This document shows, piece by piece, positions 27,283 to 36,943 of a stretch of 64,000 bases of DNA; positions within the stretch are counted from its first letter, which is position 1; the number at the start of each line of letters is the position of its first letter. Below the pieces are notes generated by a model. That model searched no databases and was not told the DNA's origin. It worked only from the letters and a program-made list of their open reading frames with translations. The stretch spans positions 3,611,501 through 3,675,500 of the forward strand of contig NZ_CP126980.1 in the NCBI RefSeq assembly GCF_030252345.1. The letters run 5' to 3'. The stretch is from Actinoplanes oblitus. Its GTDB lineage: Bacteria > Actinomycetota > Actinomycetes > Mycobacteriales > Micromonosporaceae. Made by a program: the position numbers and the translations under genes.

Positions 27283-28692
27283 ATGACATCTGGGATCAGC
27301 CGCCGCGGGCTGCTGCGGGGCGCGGCGGGGGTCGCCGCCGCGGGCACGATCGGCGGGTGCGCGATGGGCGGCGACGACGCCAAGGACACCGGCACCGGCG
27401 CCAAGGGCGAGGTCAGCGCGGCCAACCCGCTCGGTGTCAAGGACGACGCGCCCCTCGAAGTGGTGATCTTCAACGGCGGGTTCGGCGAGGAGTACGCCAA
27501 GGCGCACGAGGCGATGTACCGGGAGCGCTACCCGAAGGCGGAGATCAAGCACTCGGCCACCCAGCAGATCGCCGAGACCCTGCAGCCCCGCTTCGTCGCC
27601 GGGGATCCGCCGGACGTCGTGGACAACTCCGGCGGCAGCCAGATCGACTTCAACGGGCTGGTCTCGCAGGGCGCGCTGACCGACCTCGGGGCGCTGCTCG
27701 ACGCGCCCAGCCTGGACGATCCGTCGACGAAGGTCCGCGACACCCTGCTGCCCGGGATCGTCGACGTCGGGTCGTACGACGGGAAGTTCCTCGCGCTGAA
27801 CTACACCTACTCGGCGTACGGCATCTGGTACTCGCGCAAGCTGTTCCAGGCCAAGGGCTGGGAGTACCCGAGGACCTGGCCCGAGATGATCGCGCTGTGC
27901 AAGAAGATCAAGGCGGCCGGGATCGCGCCGTGGGCGTACACCGGCGTGCACGCCCGCTACATGAGCTGGCCGATCCTGACCGCGGCCGCCAAGCTCGGCG
28001 GCCTCGAGGTGATCAAGGCGATCGACAACCTGGAGCCGGGCGCCTGGAAGAGCGACGCGGTGCGGGCCGCCGCCGAGGCGTACTACCAGCTCGCCGTCGA
28101 CGGGTTCCTGCAGCCGGGCGCCGAGGGGATGGACCACATCCAGGCGCAGACCGAGTGGGCCCGCGGGCACGCCGCGTTCATCTCCTGCGGATCGTGGCTG
28201 GAGAACGAGATGAAAGCGGTCACCCCGCCCGGCTTCGACATGGCCGTCGCGCCGACGCCGAGCCTCACCACCGGCGACAAGATGTCCTACGCGGCGTTCC
28301 GCGGCACCGGGGGTGAACCGTTCATCGTCCCGGCCAAAGGCAAGAACGTCCGGGGCGGCATGGAATACCTTCGCGTCATGCTCTCCAAGAAGGCCGCCGC
28401 CGACTTCACCACCAAGGTCAGCAGCCTCACCGCGGTCACCGGCGCCGCGCGGGGCCTGTCCCTCGGTCCCGGCCTGACCTCGGTCACCAAGCTGATCGAC
28501 GACTCCCAGGGCTCGGCGTTCACCTGGCTGTACGCCACGTACTACCGCAAGCTGGAGCGCGAGCGGGTCAACGCGGCCACCCTGGAGCTGCTCACCAAGC
28601 GGATCAACGCCGCCCAGTGGTGCGACAAGGTGCAGAAGTCCGCCGACGAGTTCGCCGCCGACCCCGCGGTCAAGAAGTACAAGCGGGCCTGA
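27283..28692 (+). CDS. ngcE: NgcE-like amino-sugar ABC importer, substrate-binding lipoprotein
   Basis: 469 residues. A twin-arginine leader and lipobox (RRGLLRGAAG, then IGGCAMG) direct it to the membrane exterior. The mature protein matches NgcE of Streptomyces closely: NPLGVKDDAPLEVVIFNGG at the N-terminus, LQPRFVAGDPPDVVDNSG, LSKKAAADFTTKVSSLTAV, and a KKYKRA end. NgcE binds GlcNAc and chitobiose. Here the surrounding murQ, namZ and amiE genes suggest MurNAc or a MurNAc-containing sugar may also be taken up, which is an inference. It starts 3 bp after the hydrolase stop. Confidence 0.88.
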   Translation: MTSGISRRGLLRGAAGVAAAGTIGGCAMGGDDAKDTGTGAKGEVSAANPLGVKDDAPLEVVIFNGGFGEEYAKAHEAMYRERYPKAEIKHSATQQIAETLQPRFVAGDPPDVVDNSGGSQIDFNGLVSQGALTDLGALLDAPSLDDPSTKVRDTLLPGIVDVGSYDGKFLALNYTYSAYGIWYSRKLFQAKGWEYPRTWPEMIALCKKIKAAGIAPWAYTGVHARYMSWPILTAAAKLGGLEVIKAIDNLEPGAWKSDAVRAAAEAYYQLAVDGFLQPGAEGMDHIQAQTEWARGHAAFISCGSWLENEMKAVTPPGFDMAVAPTPSLTTGDKMSYAAFRGTGGEPFIVPAKGKNVRGGMEYLRVMLSKKAAADFTTKVSSLTAVTGAARGLSLGPGLTSVTKLIDDSQGSAFTWLYATYYRKLERERVNAATLELLTKRINAAQWCDKVQKSADEFAADPAVKKYKRA

Positions 28693-28693
28693 C

Positions 28694-29599
28694 GTGCGAG
28701 GCAAGCGGCTGTTCATCGCCGTCTTCCTGCTGCCGCCCCTGCTGCTGTACGGCGTCTTCGTCGTCTCGCCGTACGCGCAGGCGTTCCCGATCGCCGGTAC
28801 GAACTGGAGCGGGCTGTCCCCGACGTACGAATTCGTCGGTGCGGACAACCTGAAGCGGCTGCTCGGCGACGAGTACTTCTGGACCGCGCTGCGGCACAAC
28901 GGGCTGCTGCTCGTCCTGCTGCCGGTGGTGACGATCCTGCTCGGGCTCTTCTTCGCCTCGATGATCAGTGTGGGCGGCCGCGCCGACCGGGTGGGCGTGC
29001 ACGGCGTCCGCGGCGCCGGCGTCTACCGCGTCGTCTACTTCTTCCCGCAGGTGCTGTCGGTGGCCATCGTCGGCGTGCTGTGGAAACAGATGTACGCCTC
29101 GAACACCGGCATGATCAACGGTTTCCTCCGGGGCATCGGGCTGGACGGTCTCGCCGTCGCCTGGCTCGGTGACCCCCGGTTCGCGTTCTGGTGCGTGCTG
29201 GCCGTGCTCGTCTGGATGAACGTCGGCTTCTACGTCGTCCTGTTCGGCGCCGCCATGCAGTCGATTCCCCGCGACCTCTACGAGGCGGCCCTGCTGGACG
29301 GCGCGAACCGGCTCACCACACTGGTCCGGATCACCGTGCCGCTGGTCTGGGACACCATCCAGGTGGCCTGGGTCTACCTGGCGATCGTCGCGATCGACGG
29401 GTTCGCCGTCGTGCAGATCATCACCGACGGCGGGCCCAGCTCGTCGTCGGACGTGGTCGGGCTGCGGCTCTACAAGACCGCGTTCGCCGACGGCCAGTTC
29501 GGTTACGCGTCGGCGATCGGCGTGGCGATGTTCTTCCTGACCCTGACGGTGGCCGTCATGTTCCTGCGGGTGACCCGCCGCGAACGGGTGGAGCTGTGA
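28694..29599 (+). CDS. ngcF: NgcF-like sugar ABC transporter permease
   Basis: 301 residues with six predicted membrane segments and the EAA loop (YEAALLDGANRLTTLVRITVPL) that docks the ATPase. GTG start one base after the binding-protein stop; ends in a GTGA overlap with the next permease. It pairs with the following gene to form the membrane channel. Confidence 0.9.
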   Translation: MRGKRLFIAVFLLPPLLLYGVFVVSPYAQAFPIAGTNWSGLSPTYEFVGADNLKRLLGDEYFWTALRHNGLLLVLLPVVTILLGLFFASMISVGGRADRVGVHGVRGAGVYRVVYFFPQVLSVAIVGVLWKQMYASNTGMINGFLRGIGLDGLAVAWLGDPRFAFWCVLAVLVWMNVGFYVVLFGAAMQSIPRDLYEAALLDGANRLTTLVRITVPLVWDTIQVAWVYLAIVAIDGFAVVQIITDGGPSSSSDVVGLRLYKTAFADGQFGYASAIGVAMFFLTLTVAVMFLRVTRRERVEL

Positions 29600-30486
29600 C
29601 CGCCGTGCTGAGCTCTCCGCCCGCCGAAGCGGTGGCGGAGGCCCCGCCCGCGCGGAGCCGGGCCCTTCCCGTCGTCTCCCATCTCTTCCTGATCGGCTGG
29701 GCGCTGCTCACCACGCTCCCGCTGCTCTGGGCGGTGCTCAGCTCGTTCAAGAGCGACAACGAGATCCTCACCAGCCCGTGGAGCCTGCCGTCGGAGATGC
29801 GCTGGGCGAACTGGGCCCGCGCCTGGAACGAGGCGCACATCGGCCGCTACTTTTTGAACAGCGCCATCGTCGTCACCGGCGCGCTGACCCTGACCATGCT
29901 GTTCGGCGCGATGGCCGCCTACGTGCTGGCCCGCTACCGGTTCCGGGGCAGCCGGATCGTCTACTTCGCCTTCGTCGGCGGCATGATGTTCCCGGTCTTC
30001 CTGGCCCTGGTCCCGCTCTTCTTCGTGGTCCGCGACCTGGGCCTGCTCGGCACCCTGCCCGGCCTCACCCTGGTCTACGCGGCCTACTCGCTGCCGTTCA
30101 CGGTCTTCTTCCTGACCTCGTTCTTCCGCACCCTGCCCACGGCTGTCGCCGAGGCCGCCATGGTGGACGGCTGCGGCCACTTCGGCCTCTTCTTCCGCGT
30201 GATGCTCCCGATGGCCCGCCCCGGCCTGGTCAGCGTCGCCGTCTTCAACTTCCTGTTCCAGTGGAACCAGTACGTCCTGCCGCTGGTCCTGATGCAGGGT
30301 GCCGGCGCGGAGCGCAGGTGGGTCCTCGCCCAGGGCCTCACCGCCCTCGCCGTCAACGAGGGATATCGAGGCGACTTCAGCGGCCTGTTCGCCGGCATGA
30401 CCATCGCCATGCTGCCGGTCATCACCGCCTACCTGATCTTCCACCGCCAGTTCCAGTCCGGTCTCGCCGCCGGGCAGCTCCGCTGA
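29596..30486 (+). CDS. ngcG: NgcG-like sugar ABC transporter permease
   Basis: 296 residues, six membrane segments and the EAA loop AEAAMVDGCGHFGLFFRVMLPMARPG. The GTG start overlaps the stop of ngcF. No ATPase gene follows; relatives use a shared MsiK-type ATPase encoded elsewhere, which would be expected here too. A hairpin at 30493-30520 probably ends the transcript. Confidence 0.9.
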   Translation: MTAVLSSPPAEAVAEAPPARSRALPVVSHLFLIGWALLTTLPLLWAVLSSFKSDNEILTSPWSLPSEMRWANWARAWNEAHIGRYFLNSAIVVTGALTLTMLFGAMAAYVLARYRFRGSRIVYFAFVGGMMFPVFLALVPLFFVVRDLGLLGTLPGLTLVYAAYSLPFTVFFLTSFFRTLPTAVAEAAMVDGCGHFGLFFRVMLPMARPGLVSVAVFNFLFQWNQYVLPLVLMQGAGAERRWVLAQGLTALAVNEGYRGDFSGLFAGMTIAMLPVITAYLIFHRQFQSGLAAGQLR

Positions 30487-30492
30487 CCTCGT

Positions 30493-30520
30493 GGTCGCCC
30501 CGAGGGGTCCCGAGGCGACC
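30493..30520. terminator. Hairpin between convergent genes
   Basis: GGTCGCC (30493-30499) pairs with GGCGACC (30514-30520) around a 14-base loop, between the ngcG stop (30486) and the lectin stop (30533). No T-run. Confidence 0.55.
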
Positions 30521-30532
30521 GTGAGCCGACTG

Positions 30533-31123
30533 TCAGACCGCCAGCCATTGCTGGTCCGGCCAGTCATCTCCGAAACCGCAGGTGGTCGCCACCACCCTCG
30601 ACTCGGCGTAGCCGCGGGCCGCCAGACACAATCCCGCTCCGTTCGACATCCGGAACCACGGGGTCACCGGGCCCGGCGGGCGTCCCTTGGCCCACTGCTG
30701 GTCCGGCCAGAAACCGCACGTCGTGGCGACTGCCGCCGTCTCGTGGGTACCGCGCGCGGCGACGCACAGGTGCAGCAGGGAGCTTTCCACCGGCGTCGTC
30801 TCGTCGGTCTTCAGGATCCAGTACTGATCCGGCCAGTACTCGTCGTGGTGGTTGTAGTCGCAGGTCGTCTGGATGACCGGCCGTTCACCACTGCCGGCTC
30901 GGGCGGCCATGCACAGTCCGGAATTGACGTTCACAAGGTGTCGCGGTGCCTCGATGGCCATCATCGCTGACGCGTCGGCGCCCGCGGCGCGGCCGGTGGC
31001 CGCCGTCGCCCGCGACGCCGGCACCAGCAGCGCCGCGATGGCCGCGAGCAGCACCGCGACGGCCACCCGTCCGACTCTCGTTGCTCCACGACGGCGTTCT
31101 CGGATGCCTGTCGGTGATGTCAT
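30533..31123 (-). CDS. Secreted ricin-type beta-trefoil lectin domain protein
   Basis: 196 residues. A basic N-terminus, a hydrophobic core (VAVAVLLAAIAALLVPAS) and an ATA end form a signal peptide. The rest is a single ricin-B-like domain: three Q-x-W elements (DQYW, DQQW, DQQW) mark the three lobes, and paired cysteines lie in each. Such domains bind carbohydrate. No catalytic domain is attached, which is unusual in actinobacteria, where the lectin is normally fused to a hydrolase. The ATG at 31123 is preceded by GGGAGG. It may work with the wall- and chitin-active enzymes nearby, but this is speculative. Confidence 0.82.
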   Translation of the reverse strand: MTSPTGIRERRRGATRVGRVAVAVLLAAIAALLVPASRATAATGRAAGADASAMMAIEAPRHLVNVNSGLCMAARAGSGERPVIQTTCDYNHHDEYWPDQYWILKTDETTPVESSLLHLCVAARGTHETAAVATTCGFWPDQQWAKGRPPGPVTPWFRMSNGAGLCLAARGYAESRVVATTCGFGDDWPDQQWLAV

Positions 31124-31737
31124 TGCTGCCTCCCCCATGGATTGATCGCAGCGCTCGGCGGCGAGAATCGGCGCGGGCAGCCGGACGGATGGCGTCTCAG
31201 TCCCGTCACACCCGGGCCCCCGCGTCGTCAGCGCCACCGATGGCCTCGACGGTAAAACCCTCCATCGAGATCCTTCTACCCGGTGGCGATTTTCGTCAGG
31301 ACCGGCATATCGGTGGATACCGGCGGCGCGCCACCAGCCCGGCGGCCGGCCGGTGCCGCGGGGCGCGCCGCGAGCGGATGTCACGGCGAGTGCCTTCCCG
31401 CCGTACCGGAAGGGGTGAGAAACGGGGGGCCGGACCCGCGTCGGCACCCCGCTCACCGCGATCCGCCGGGCCCCACCTCTCGCGTGCCCGGCGGCTCCTG
31501 GCTGCCGGGCGGCGGCGGTCGCCCGGCCGGCAGTTTTCCGGTCGCGTCGGTCGGTATTGCTCCGACCCTCTTTGGTGAGACCTTTCCGCGCATCCTCCGA
31601 ACGGTCAGGCCGCCGGGAAACGGCCGACGAAGTCCGCATCCTCGCCATAAGCTCGGGTTCTCTTCACGGGCCCGGCCGGCGAACCGTACGACCATCCGTG
31701 TGGCCATTTCGATATGTCCCTCAGAATCGAGACGGTA
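31124..31737. other. Intergenic region, 614 bp, no gene recognised
   Basis: Divergent space between the lectin and patatin-like genes, expected to carry both promoters. Apart from GTACCGGAA at 31403-31411, a partial reverse copy of the interspersed motif, I see no gene, repeat or structured RNA. Confidence 0.5.
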
Positions 31738-34653
31738 ATGGATGATCGTCAAGATATTAGGTTCGCGGTGGTGATGAACGGCGGCGTCAGTCTCGCGGTC
31801 TGGATGAGCGGCGTCGCGGTGGAACTCAATCGCATGGTCGCGGCCAGCCGCGGTGCCGCGCAAGCACCCGGTTATCGGGCTCTGCTCGACCTGCTCCAGG
31901 CCACCGCGACGGTTGACGTCATCGCCGGGACCAGCGCCGGAGGCATCAACGGCGGGTTTCTCGCGGTGGGCGTCGGCGTCGGCGGCTCGCTCGACGGGCT
32001 GGGTCGGCTGTGGGCGGACAAAGGAGGGCTGGCGCAGTTGCTCCGGGACCCGCTGGAAGCCCGGCCGGCGTCGTTGCTGCAGGGCGACAATTACTTCCTT
32101 CCGGGATTGCGAGAAGCTTTCGACGAAGTGTGGCAGGGCTGCCGGCAGAACACCGGGAATGTGCCGCCGGAGCAGAGCAGCGTAGACCTTTTTCTGACCG
32201 GGACGCTGTACGCCGGCAGGCGTACCAGATTCGCCGACGACATGGGTGCGGAAATCGACGAGGTGGACCACGATGCGATTTTCCACTTCAGCAACGACGG
32301 GGTCTGCCCGGCCGGCGATCTGCGCAACCGCGACACGATGGTCAAGCTGGCCGTGGCGTCGCGCTGCACCTCCTCCTTCCCCGGTGCCTTCGAGCCGCAC
32401 TTCGTCGCCGTGCGCGACCACCGGATCGTCGACGACCGCGACGCCCGGTGGTGGGACACGGACGCCGGGCCGGCGACGTTCGACCAGAGCCAGTACGTGG
32501 TCGACGGCGGCATCCTGCTGAACAAACCGGTCCGGCCGGCGCTGGAGGCGATCTACCGCAAGTCCGCGCAACGGCAGGTCCGCCGGGTGCTGGCGTACGT
32601 GGCGCCGCTGCCCGGGCAGCGTGACGACCCCACGGACGGCGGCCGGCCACCGGTCCCGCCGGCCCACGAGGTGGTGATGAACGTGCTCACCCGGCTGCGG
32701 GCCACCGACTCGGTCAGCCGGGAACTCACCGAGATCCGCCGGACCAACGAGGCGGTCCGCAACCAGCGGGCCACCCGCGCCCGTCTGGTGGCGGCCATGA
32801 CCAGGCAGGCCACGAGCCTCGCCTGCGACCCCGCCGTGTGGCAGGGATACCAGGAGGAGCGCCGCCGGATCGCCGCCCGGCTGATCGCGGATCTGATCAT
32901 CGGCGGCGACGATCGGGACCGGGACCGGTGGAGCGCCCAGGAACTCACCGAGGCGATCCGCCGCCAGCCGTCCCCGGCGCTCACCTTCGTGCCGGCCGAT
33001 CCGGATCCGGCGGCCGCCCTGGCCCAGGTGGACGGCCACTGGGCCTGGGGGCAGACCACTGTCGAGCGGCTCGGGACGATCGCCCTCGACGTGCTGCGGC
33101 GAGCCATGGCCGTCGCTCCGGTGTCGGACCCGGCGCTGCGCGCGGCGATCGGGAAGTACCGTGCCGCCCTCTACGAGGTGCTCGAGCAGGTCTGGGCCAC
33201 CCAGCGTGAGCTGAACGCCTACTGGCGTGACGTGGGCAGCAGCTGGCCGGGCCGGGACCGGGGCACCGAGGCGCTCGACAACTGGATGTCGGACCTGCTG
33301 GCCCGGTGGAGCAGCCAGGCGCGGCGCGACACGCAGTACCGCCAGGCCCGGGACATCGTGGACGTGCTGGCCGAGGCCGGTCCGCACCTGCTGGCCGTTC
33401 CGGCCGGGGCCGACCCGGAACTCACCGCCCTGCTGGAATACCTGCTCCGCGGGCCCACCCTGTCCGGTGCGCCGGACGCCGGCGGTCTCGCCATCCTGCG
33501 CCGGGCGCTGATGCTCGACATCGTGCACCTCGCGCTGGCCGGGACGCTCGACCAGCCGGAGCAGGAGGTCGAGCTGGTCCAGGTCAGCACGGTGGACAGC
33601 AGCCTGCTCACCGCGGTGCAGGCCTATCACTTCGGCGCGTTCTACCGGCGTTCGTGGCGGGTCAACGACTGGCTGCGAGGGCGCGTCGACGGGGCCACCC
33701 GGGTGTGTCAGATCCTCCTGTCGCCGGCCCGCCTCAAGCAGCTCGGCCACACCACCGACACGGCGATGGCCGCGCTGAGGGCGGTGGTGACCGGGGAGCC
33801 GGGAACCGCGCAACACGAGTTCCTCAGCGCCCGGTGGGCCGCCGACGAGGCAGCGCTCCGCGCCGAGCTGGCCTATCTCGACACCCCGACGGCACCACTG
33901 GCCGGGCTGCCGCGCTGCGCCGCGCACGTGGCGGCGCGCGTGCAACTGGAGTTCCTCGCCACCGAGCTGGCCTGGCTCGCCGAAACCCTCCGCCACGATG
34001 AGCCCACCGCCGCCTGGCTGCGGCACTACGAGGCGAGCATCCGCGCCGGTGAGGCGCCGGCGCCGGAGACGACGATGCGGCTGCTGTCCACCGCCGAGGC
34101 GATCGGCCGCCAGCGTCTCAGCGAGCAGGTGCGGACCGACGAGTTCGTCAAGCTCACCAGCCAGATCGGCGTGGTCGCGACGAATCTGCTGGCCGGGATC
34201 CCGCGGACCGGCACCGCTCGGGCGATCCTGCGCGCCGTGCGCGGCTACGCCCTGATCCTCTGGACCTCGGTGAGCCTCGCCACCTCACCGGGCCGGTTCG
34301 GCCCGCGCGTGGTGGCGTTCGCCGTCACGGTGGGCTCGGCGGCCATCGCCCTGTCCCTGTTCGCGCCCAACGTCCCGGTCTTCATCGTGCTGCTCGGCGT
34401 GCTGCTGCTGCTGACCGGCGTGGCGACCGGGGCGCTCCTGACGCCGCGGGGCCGTCCGATCGGACGGCGGTTGATCCTGCCGACGGTCATGGTCCTGCTC
34501 GCGCTCGGGGCGCTCATCCACCATGAGCGCGACAAGATCGACACCGTTCTGCTGATGAGATCCGGTGTGGTGGTGGCTCTGATCCTGCTCGGCTCCTATG
34601 TGGGCCGGGTCCGTCCGGCGAAGGCCCGCACCGACGAAGAGGTCCCGTCATGA
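31738..34653 (+). CDS. Large patatin-like phospholipase with C-terminal membrane segments
   Basis: 971 residues. The N-terminal 330 residues form the patatin domain: oxyanion GGVSLAVWMSG near 17-27, the nucleophile Ser in IAGTSAGGINGG, and the catalytic Asp in VVDGGILLN. The central 500 residues are helical and match the TIGR03607/DUF3376 class of patatin-related proteins. Near the C-terminus, about three hydrophobic segments (from 860 on) anchor it to the membrane. The family hydrolyses acyl ester bonds of lipids. The chosen start is the ATG at 31738; an ATG at 31714 in frame is possible. It overlaps the next gene (ATGA), starting an operon that also has an alpha-dioxygenase-like protein. 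Confidence 0.88.
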   Translation: MDDRQDIRFAVVMNGGVSLAVWMSGVAVELNRMVAASRGAAQAPGYRALLDLLQATATVDVIAGTSAGGINGGFLAVGVGVGGSLDGLGRLWADKGGLAQLLRDPLEARPASLLQGDNYFLPGLREAFDEVWQGCRQNTGNVPPEQSSVDLFLTGTLYAGRRTRFADDMGAEIDEVDHDAIFHFSNDGVCPAGDLRNRDTMVKLAVASRCTSSFPGAFEPHFVAVRDHRIVDDRDARWWDTDAGPATFDQSQYVVDGGILLNKPVRPALEAIYRKSAQRQVRRVLAYVAPLPGQRDDPTDGGRPPVPPAHEVVMNVLTRLRATDSVSRELTEIRRTNEAVRNQRATRARLVAAMTRQATSLACDPAVWQGYQEERRRIAARLIADLIIGGDDRDRDRWSAQELTEAIRRQPSPALTFVPADPDPAAALAQVDGHWAWGQTTVERLGTIALDVLRRAMAVAPVSDPALRAAIGKYRAALYEVLEQVWATQRELNAYWRDVGSSWPGRDRGTEALDNWMSDLLARWSSQARRDTQYRQARDIVDVLAEAGPHLLAVPAGADPELTALLEYLLRGPTLSGAPDAGGLAILRRALMLDIVHLALAGTLDQPEQEVELVQVSTVDSSLLTAVQAYHFGAFYRRSWRVNDWLRGRVDGATRVCQILLSPARLKQLGHTTDTAMAALRAVVTGEPGTAQHEFLSARWAADEAALRAELAYLDTPTAPLAGLPRCAAHVAARVQLEFLATELAWLAETLRHDEPTAAWLRHYEASIRAGEAPAPETTMRLLSTAEAIGRQRLSEQVRTDEFVKLTSQIGVVATNLLAGIPRTGTARAILRAVRGYALILWTSVSLATSPGRFGPRVVAFAVTVGSAAIALSLFAPNVPVFIVLLGVLLLLTGVATGALLTPRGRPIGRRLILPTVMVLLALGALIHHERDKIDTVLLMRSGVVVALILLGSYVGRVRPAKARTDEEVPS

Positions 34654-35051
34654 CAAGCAACCTGGCGCGCGGCGCCCGTTACGTGCTGGCCGGCATCCGC
34701 CTGGTCAACGGAGCACTCGGGCTGGTGGCACCGCACCGCCTGATCGAACGGATCGACCCGGGAAGCGGCGCCAACCCGGCGGCGGTGTACGCCTTCCGCC
34801 TCTTCGGTGTCCGGACCGTGCTGCTCGGCGCGGAGCTGATCGTCAGCACCGGTGAACGGCGCCGGGAGGTGGTCCGCCAGGGCGTGCTCATCCACGCGAG
34901 CGACACGGTGGCCAGCGCGTTGCTGGGGATCCGGGGACTGCTGCCGCGCCGGACGGCGTTGATGCTCGTCCTGATCTCCGCGACGAACACCGCGCTGGCC
35001 CTGACCGCCCTGGAGGAGAAGCTCGCGCTGACCGCCCTGGAGGAGAGGTGA
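34650..35051 (+). CDS. Small integral membrane protein of unknown function
   Basis: 133 residues with three or four hydrophobic segments (YVLAGIRLVNGALGLVA, FRLFGVRTVLLGAELIV, ALMLVLISATNTALALTAL). The C-terminus ends in a short duplication of LALTALEE. No family was recognised with confidence. It overlaps both neighbours by 4 bp and so is tightly coupled to the lipase and the GMC oxidoreductase. A scaffold or substrate-channelling role is possible but unsupported. Confidence 0.8.
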   Translation: MTSNLARGARYVLAGIRLVNGALGLVAPHRLIERIDPGSGANPAAVYAFRLFGVRTVLLGAELIVSTGERRREVVRQGVLIHASDTVASALLGIRGLLPRRTALMLVLISATNTALALTALEEKLALTALEER

Positions 35052-36943
35052 CCGGGGAGCCGGAGGTCGTCGACTACGTGGTGGTCGGATCCGGGGCCGG
35101 TGGCGGCCCGCTCGCGGCCCGGCTGGCGGAGGCCGGGATGACGGTGCTGGTGCTCGAGGCCGGCGGCGACCACGAGAACGACAACTACCGGGTACCCGCC
35201 TTTCACGCCAACGCCAGCGAGGACCCGGCGTACGCGTGGGACACCTTCGTCGACCACTACACGGACCCGGCCCAGGCGAAGCGGGACAGCAAGGCGGTCG
35301 CCGGCCGCGGCGTCATGTACCCCCGGGCGTCGACGGTGGGCGGGTGCACCGCTCACCACGCGCTCATCACGGTCTACCCGGACAACGACGACTGGGCTGG
35401 CATCGCCCGGGCCACCGGGGATCCGAGCTGGTCGGCCACCGCGATGCGCCGCTACTTCGAACGCATCGAACGGTGCCGCTACCGGCCCCGGCCCAAGATG
35501 CTGCCCCGCTGGCGCTGGCTCGCCGACCTGCTGGCCGGCCTGCCGTTCCTGTCCGACCGGTACGTCAACCGGGGCCGGCACGGTTTCGACGGCTGGCTGG
35601 AGACGCATCTGGCGGATCCGCACCTGGTCATGCGCGACAGGCAGCTGGCCGCCGTCCTGCTCTCCGCGGTGTCGCGGACGCTGGCCGGCTGGCTGGGCCG
35701 GCCGCTGCACGTGTGGGAGGGGCTCGGCTCGCTGGTCGACCCCAACGACTGGCGGGTCCAGCGCCGCCGCCTGCAGGGCCTGTGGCTCATCCCCATGTCG
35801 ACCGCCCAGGGCCGGCGCAGCGGCAGTCGCGAGCGCCTGGCCGAGGTGCGGCGCCGCCGCCCGGAACGGCTCATCGTGCGCAGCGAGTCGCTCGTCACCC
35901 GGCTGCTGCTGGAGGGCACGACAGCGGTCGGGGTCGAGTACATCGAGGTGCCCGGCTTTCCGGCGGCCGGCGCCACCGGTACGCCACCGGCCGCCCGGCA
36001 GGTCCGTGCCCGCCGCGAGGTGATCGTCTCGGCGGGCGCGTTCCACACCCCGAAACTGCTCAAGCTCTCCGGCATCGGGCCCGCCGCCGAGCTGCGCTCG
36101 CACGGCATCGAGGTGGTCTGCGACCGGCCCGGCGTGGGGGAGAACCTGCAGGACCGGTACGAGGTGGGCGTGGTGTCCCGGACGACGCGGAACTTCGCGC
36201 TGATCGAGGACGCGACGTTCGTTCCGCCCGCCCCGGGTGCCGAGCCCGACCCGGCGTACCGGGACTGGCTGGCCCAGCGCGGCGTCTACACCTCCAACGG
36301 CGCCGTGGTGGCGGTCACCCGCAAATCGGATCCCGCCCTGCCCGCGCCCGACCTGTTCATCTTCGGGCTGCCCGCCGACTTCCGCGGCTACGCGCCCGGT
36401 TACTCGGCCTCCCTGCAGCGCAGCCGCGACCGTTTCACCTGGGCCATCCTGAAGTCGCACACCCGCAACACCGCCGGGCGGGTGCTGTTGCGCGACACCG
36501 ATCCCCGGGCGCAGCCGGCCGTGAACTTCCACTACTTCACCGACGGCAACGACACCGCGGGGGCCGACCTGGACGCGGTGGTGGCCGGCATCGAGTTCGT
36601 CCGGAGCGTCAACGAGGCAGCGGGTGGCGTTCTCGAAGAGGAGCTGTGGCCCGGCCCGGAGGTCCGTGGCCGCGACGAGATGCGCCGGTTCGTGCAGGAC
36701 GAGGCGTGGGGTCATCACGCCTGCGGCACCTGCAAGATGGGGCCGGCGTCGGATCCGGCAGCGGTGGTCGACAGCCGGTTCCGGGTGCATGGCGTCAACC
36801 GCCTGCGGGTCGTGGACGCCTCGGTGTTCCCGCGCATTCCGGGCGCCTTCATCGTCCTGCCGACCTACATGATCAGCGAAAAGGCGGCCGACGTGATCCT
36901 GGCCGACGCGGGCCGCCGACCAGCGACAAGGAGCTTCCGATGA
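35048..36943 (+). CDS. GMC-family FAD-dependent oxidoreductase
   Basis: 631 residues. The FAD Rossmann motif is DYVVVGSGAGGGPLAARLAE with the acidic end VLEAGG. Further landmarks are STVGGCTAHHALI, VIVSAGAFHTPKLLKLSGIGP (GMC signature 2) and the C-terminal HHACGTCKMG...RVVDASVFPRIPG, which provides the active-site His. The family oxidises alcohols, including long-chain fatty alcohols and hydroxy lipids. Its place between a patatin lipase and an alpha-dioxygenase-like protein suggests a lipid alcohol or hydroxy/hydroperoxy acid as substrate. GTG start overlaps the membrane-protein stop (GTGA). Confidence 0.92.
   Translation: MTGEPEVVDYVVVGSGAGGGPLAARLAEAGMTVLVLEAGGDHENDNYRVPAFHANASEDPAYAWDTFVDHYTDPAQAKRDSKAVAGRGVMYPRASTVGGCTAHHALITVYPDNDDWAGIARATGDPSWSATAMRRYFERIERCRYRPRPKMLPRWRWLADLLAGLPFLSDRYVNRGRHGFDGWLETHLADPHLVMRDRQLAAVLLSAVSRTLAGWLGRPLHVWEGLGSLVDPNDWRVQRRRLQGLWLIPMSTAQGRRSGSRERLAEVRRRRPERLIVRSESLVTRLLLEGTTAVGVEYIEVPGFPAAGATGTPPAARQVRARREVIVSAGAFHTPKLLKLSGIGPAAELRSHGIEVVCDRPGVGENLQDRYEVGVVSRTTRNFALIEDATFVPPAPGAEPDPAYRDWLAQRGVYTSNGAVVAVTRKSDPALPAPDLFIFGLPADFRGYAPGYSASLQRSRDRFTWAILKSHTRNTAGRVLLRDTDPRAQPAVNFHYFTDGNDTAGADLDAVVAGIEFVRSVNEAAGGVLEEELWPGPEVRGRDEMRRFVQDEAWGHHACGTCKMGPASDPAAVVDSRFRVHGVNRLRVVDASVFPRIPGAFIVLPTYMISEKAADVILADAGRRPATRSFR

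Noticed and set aside
25588..28899. 1103-residue minus-strand frame
   Set aside because: Antisense to the AmiE-like and NgcE-like genes, whose families are unmistakable.
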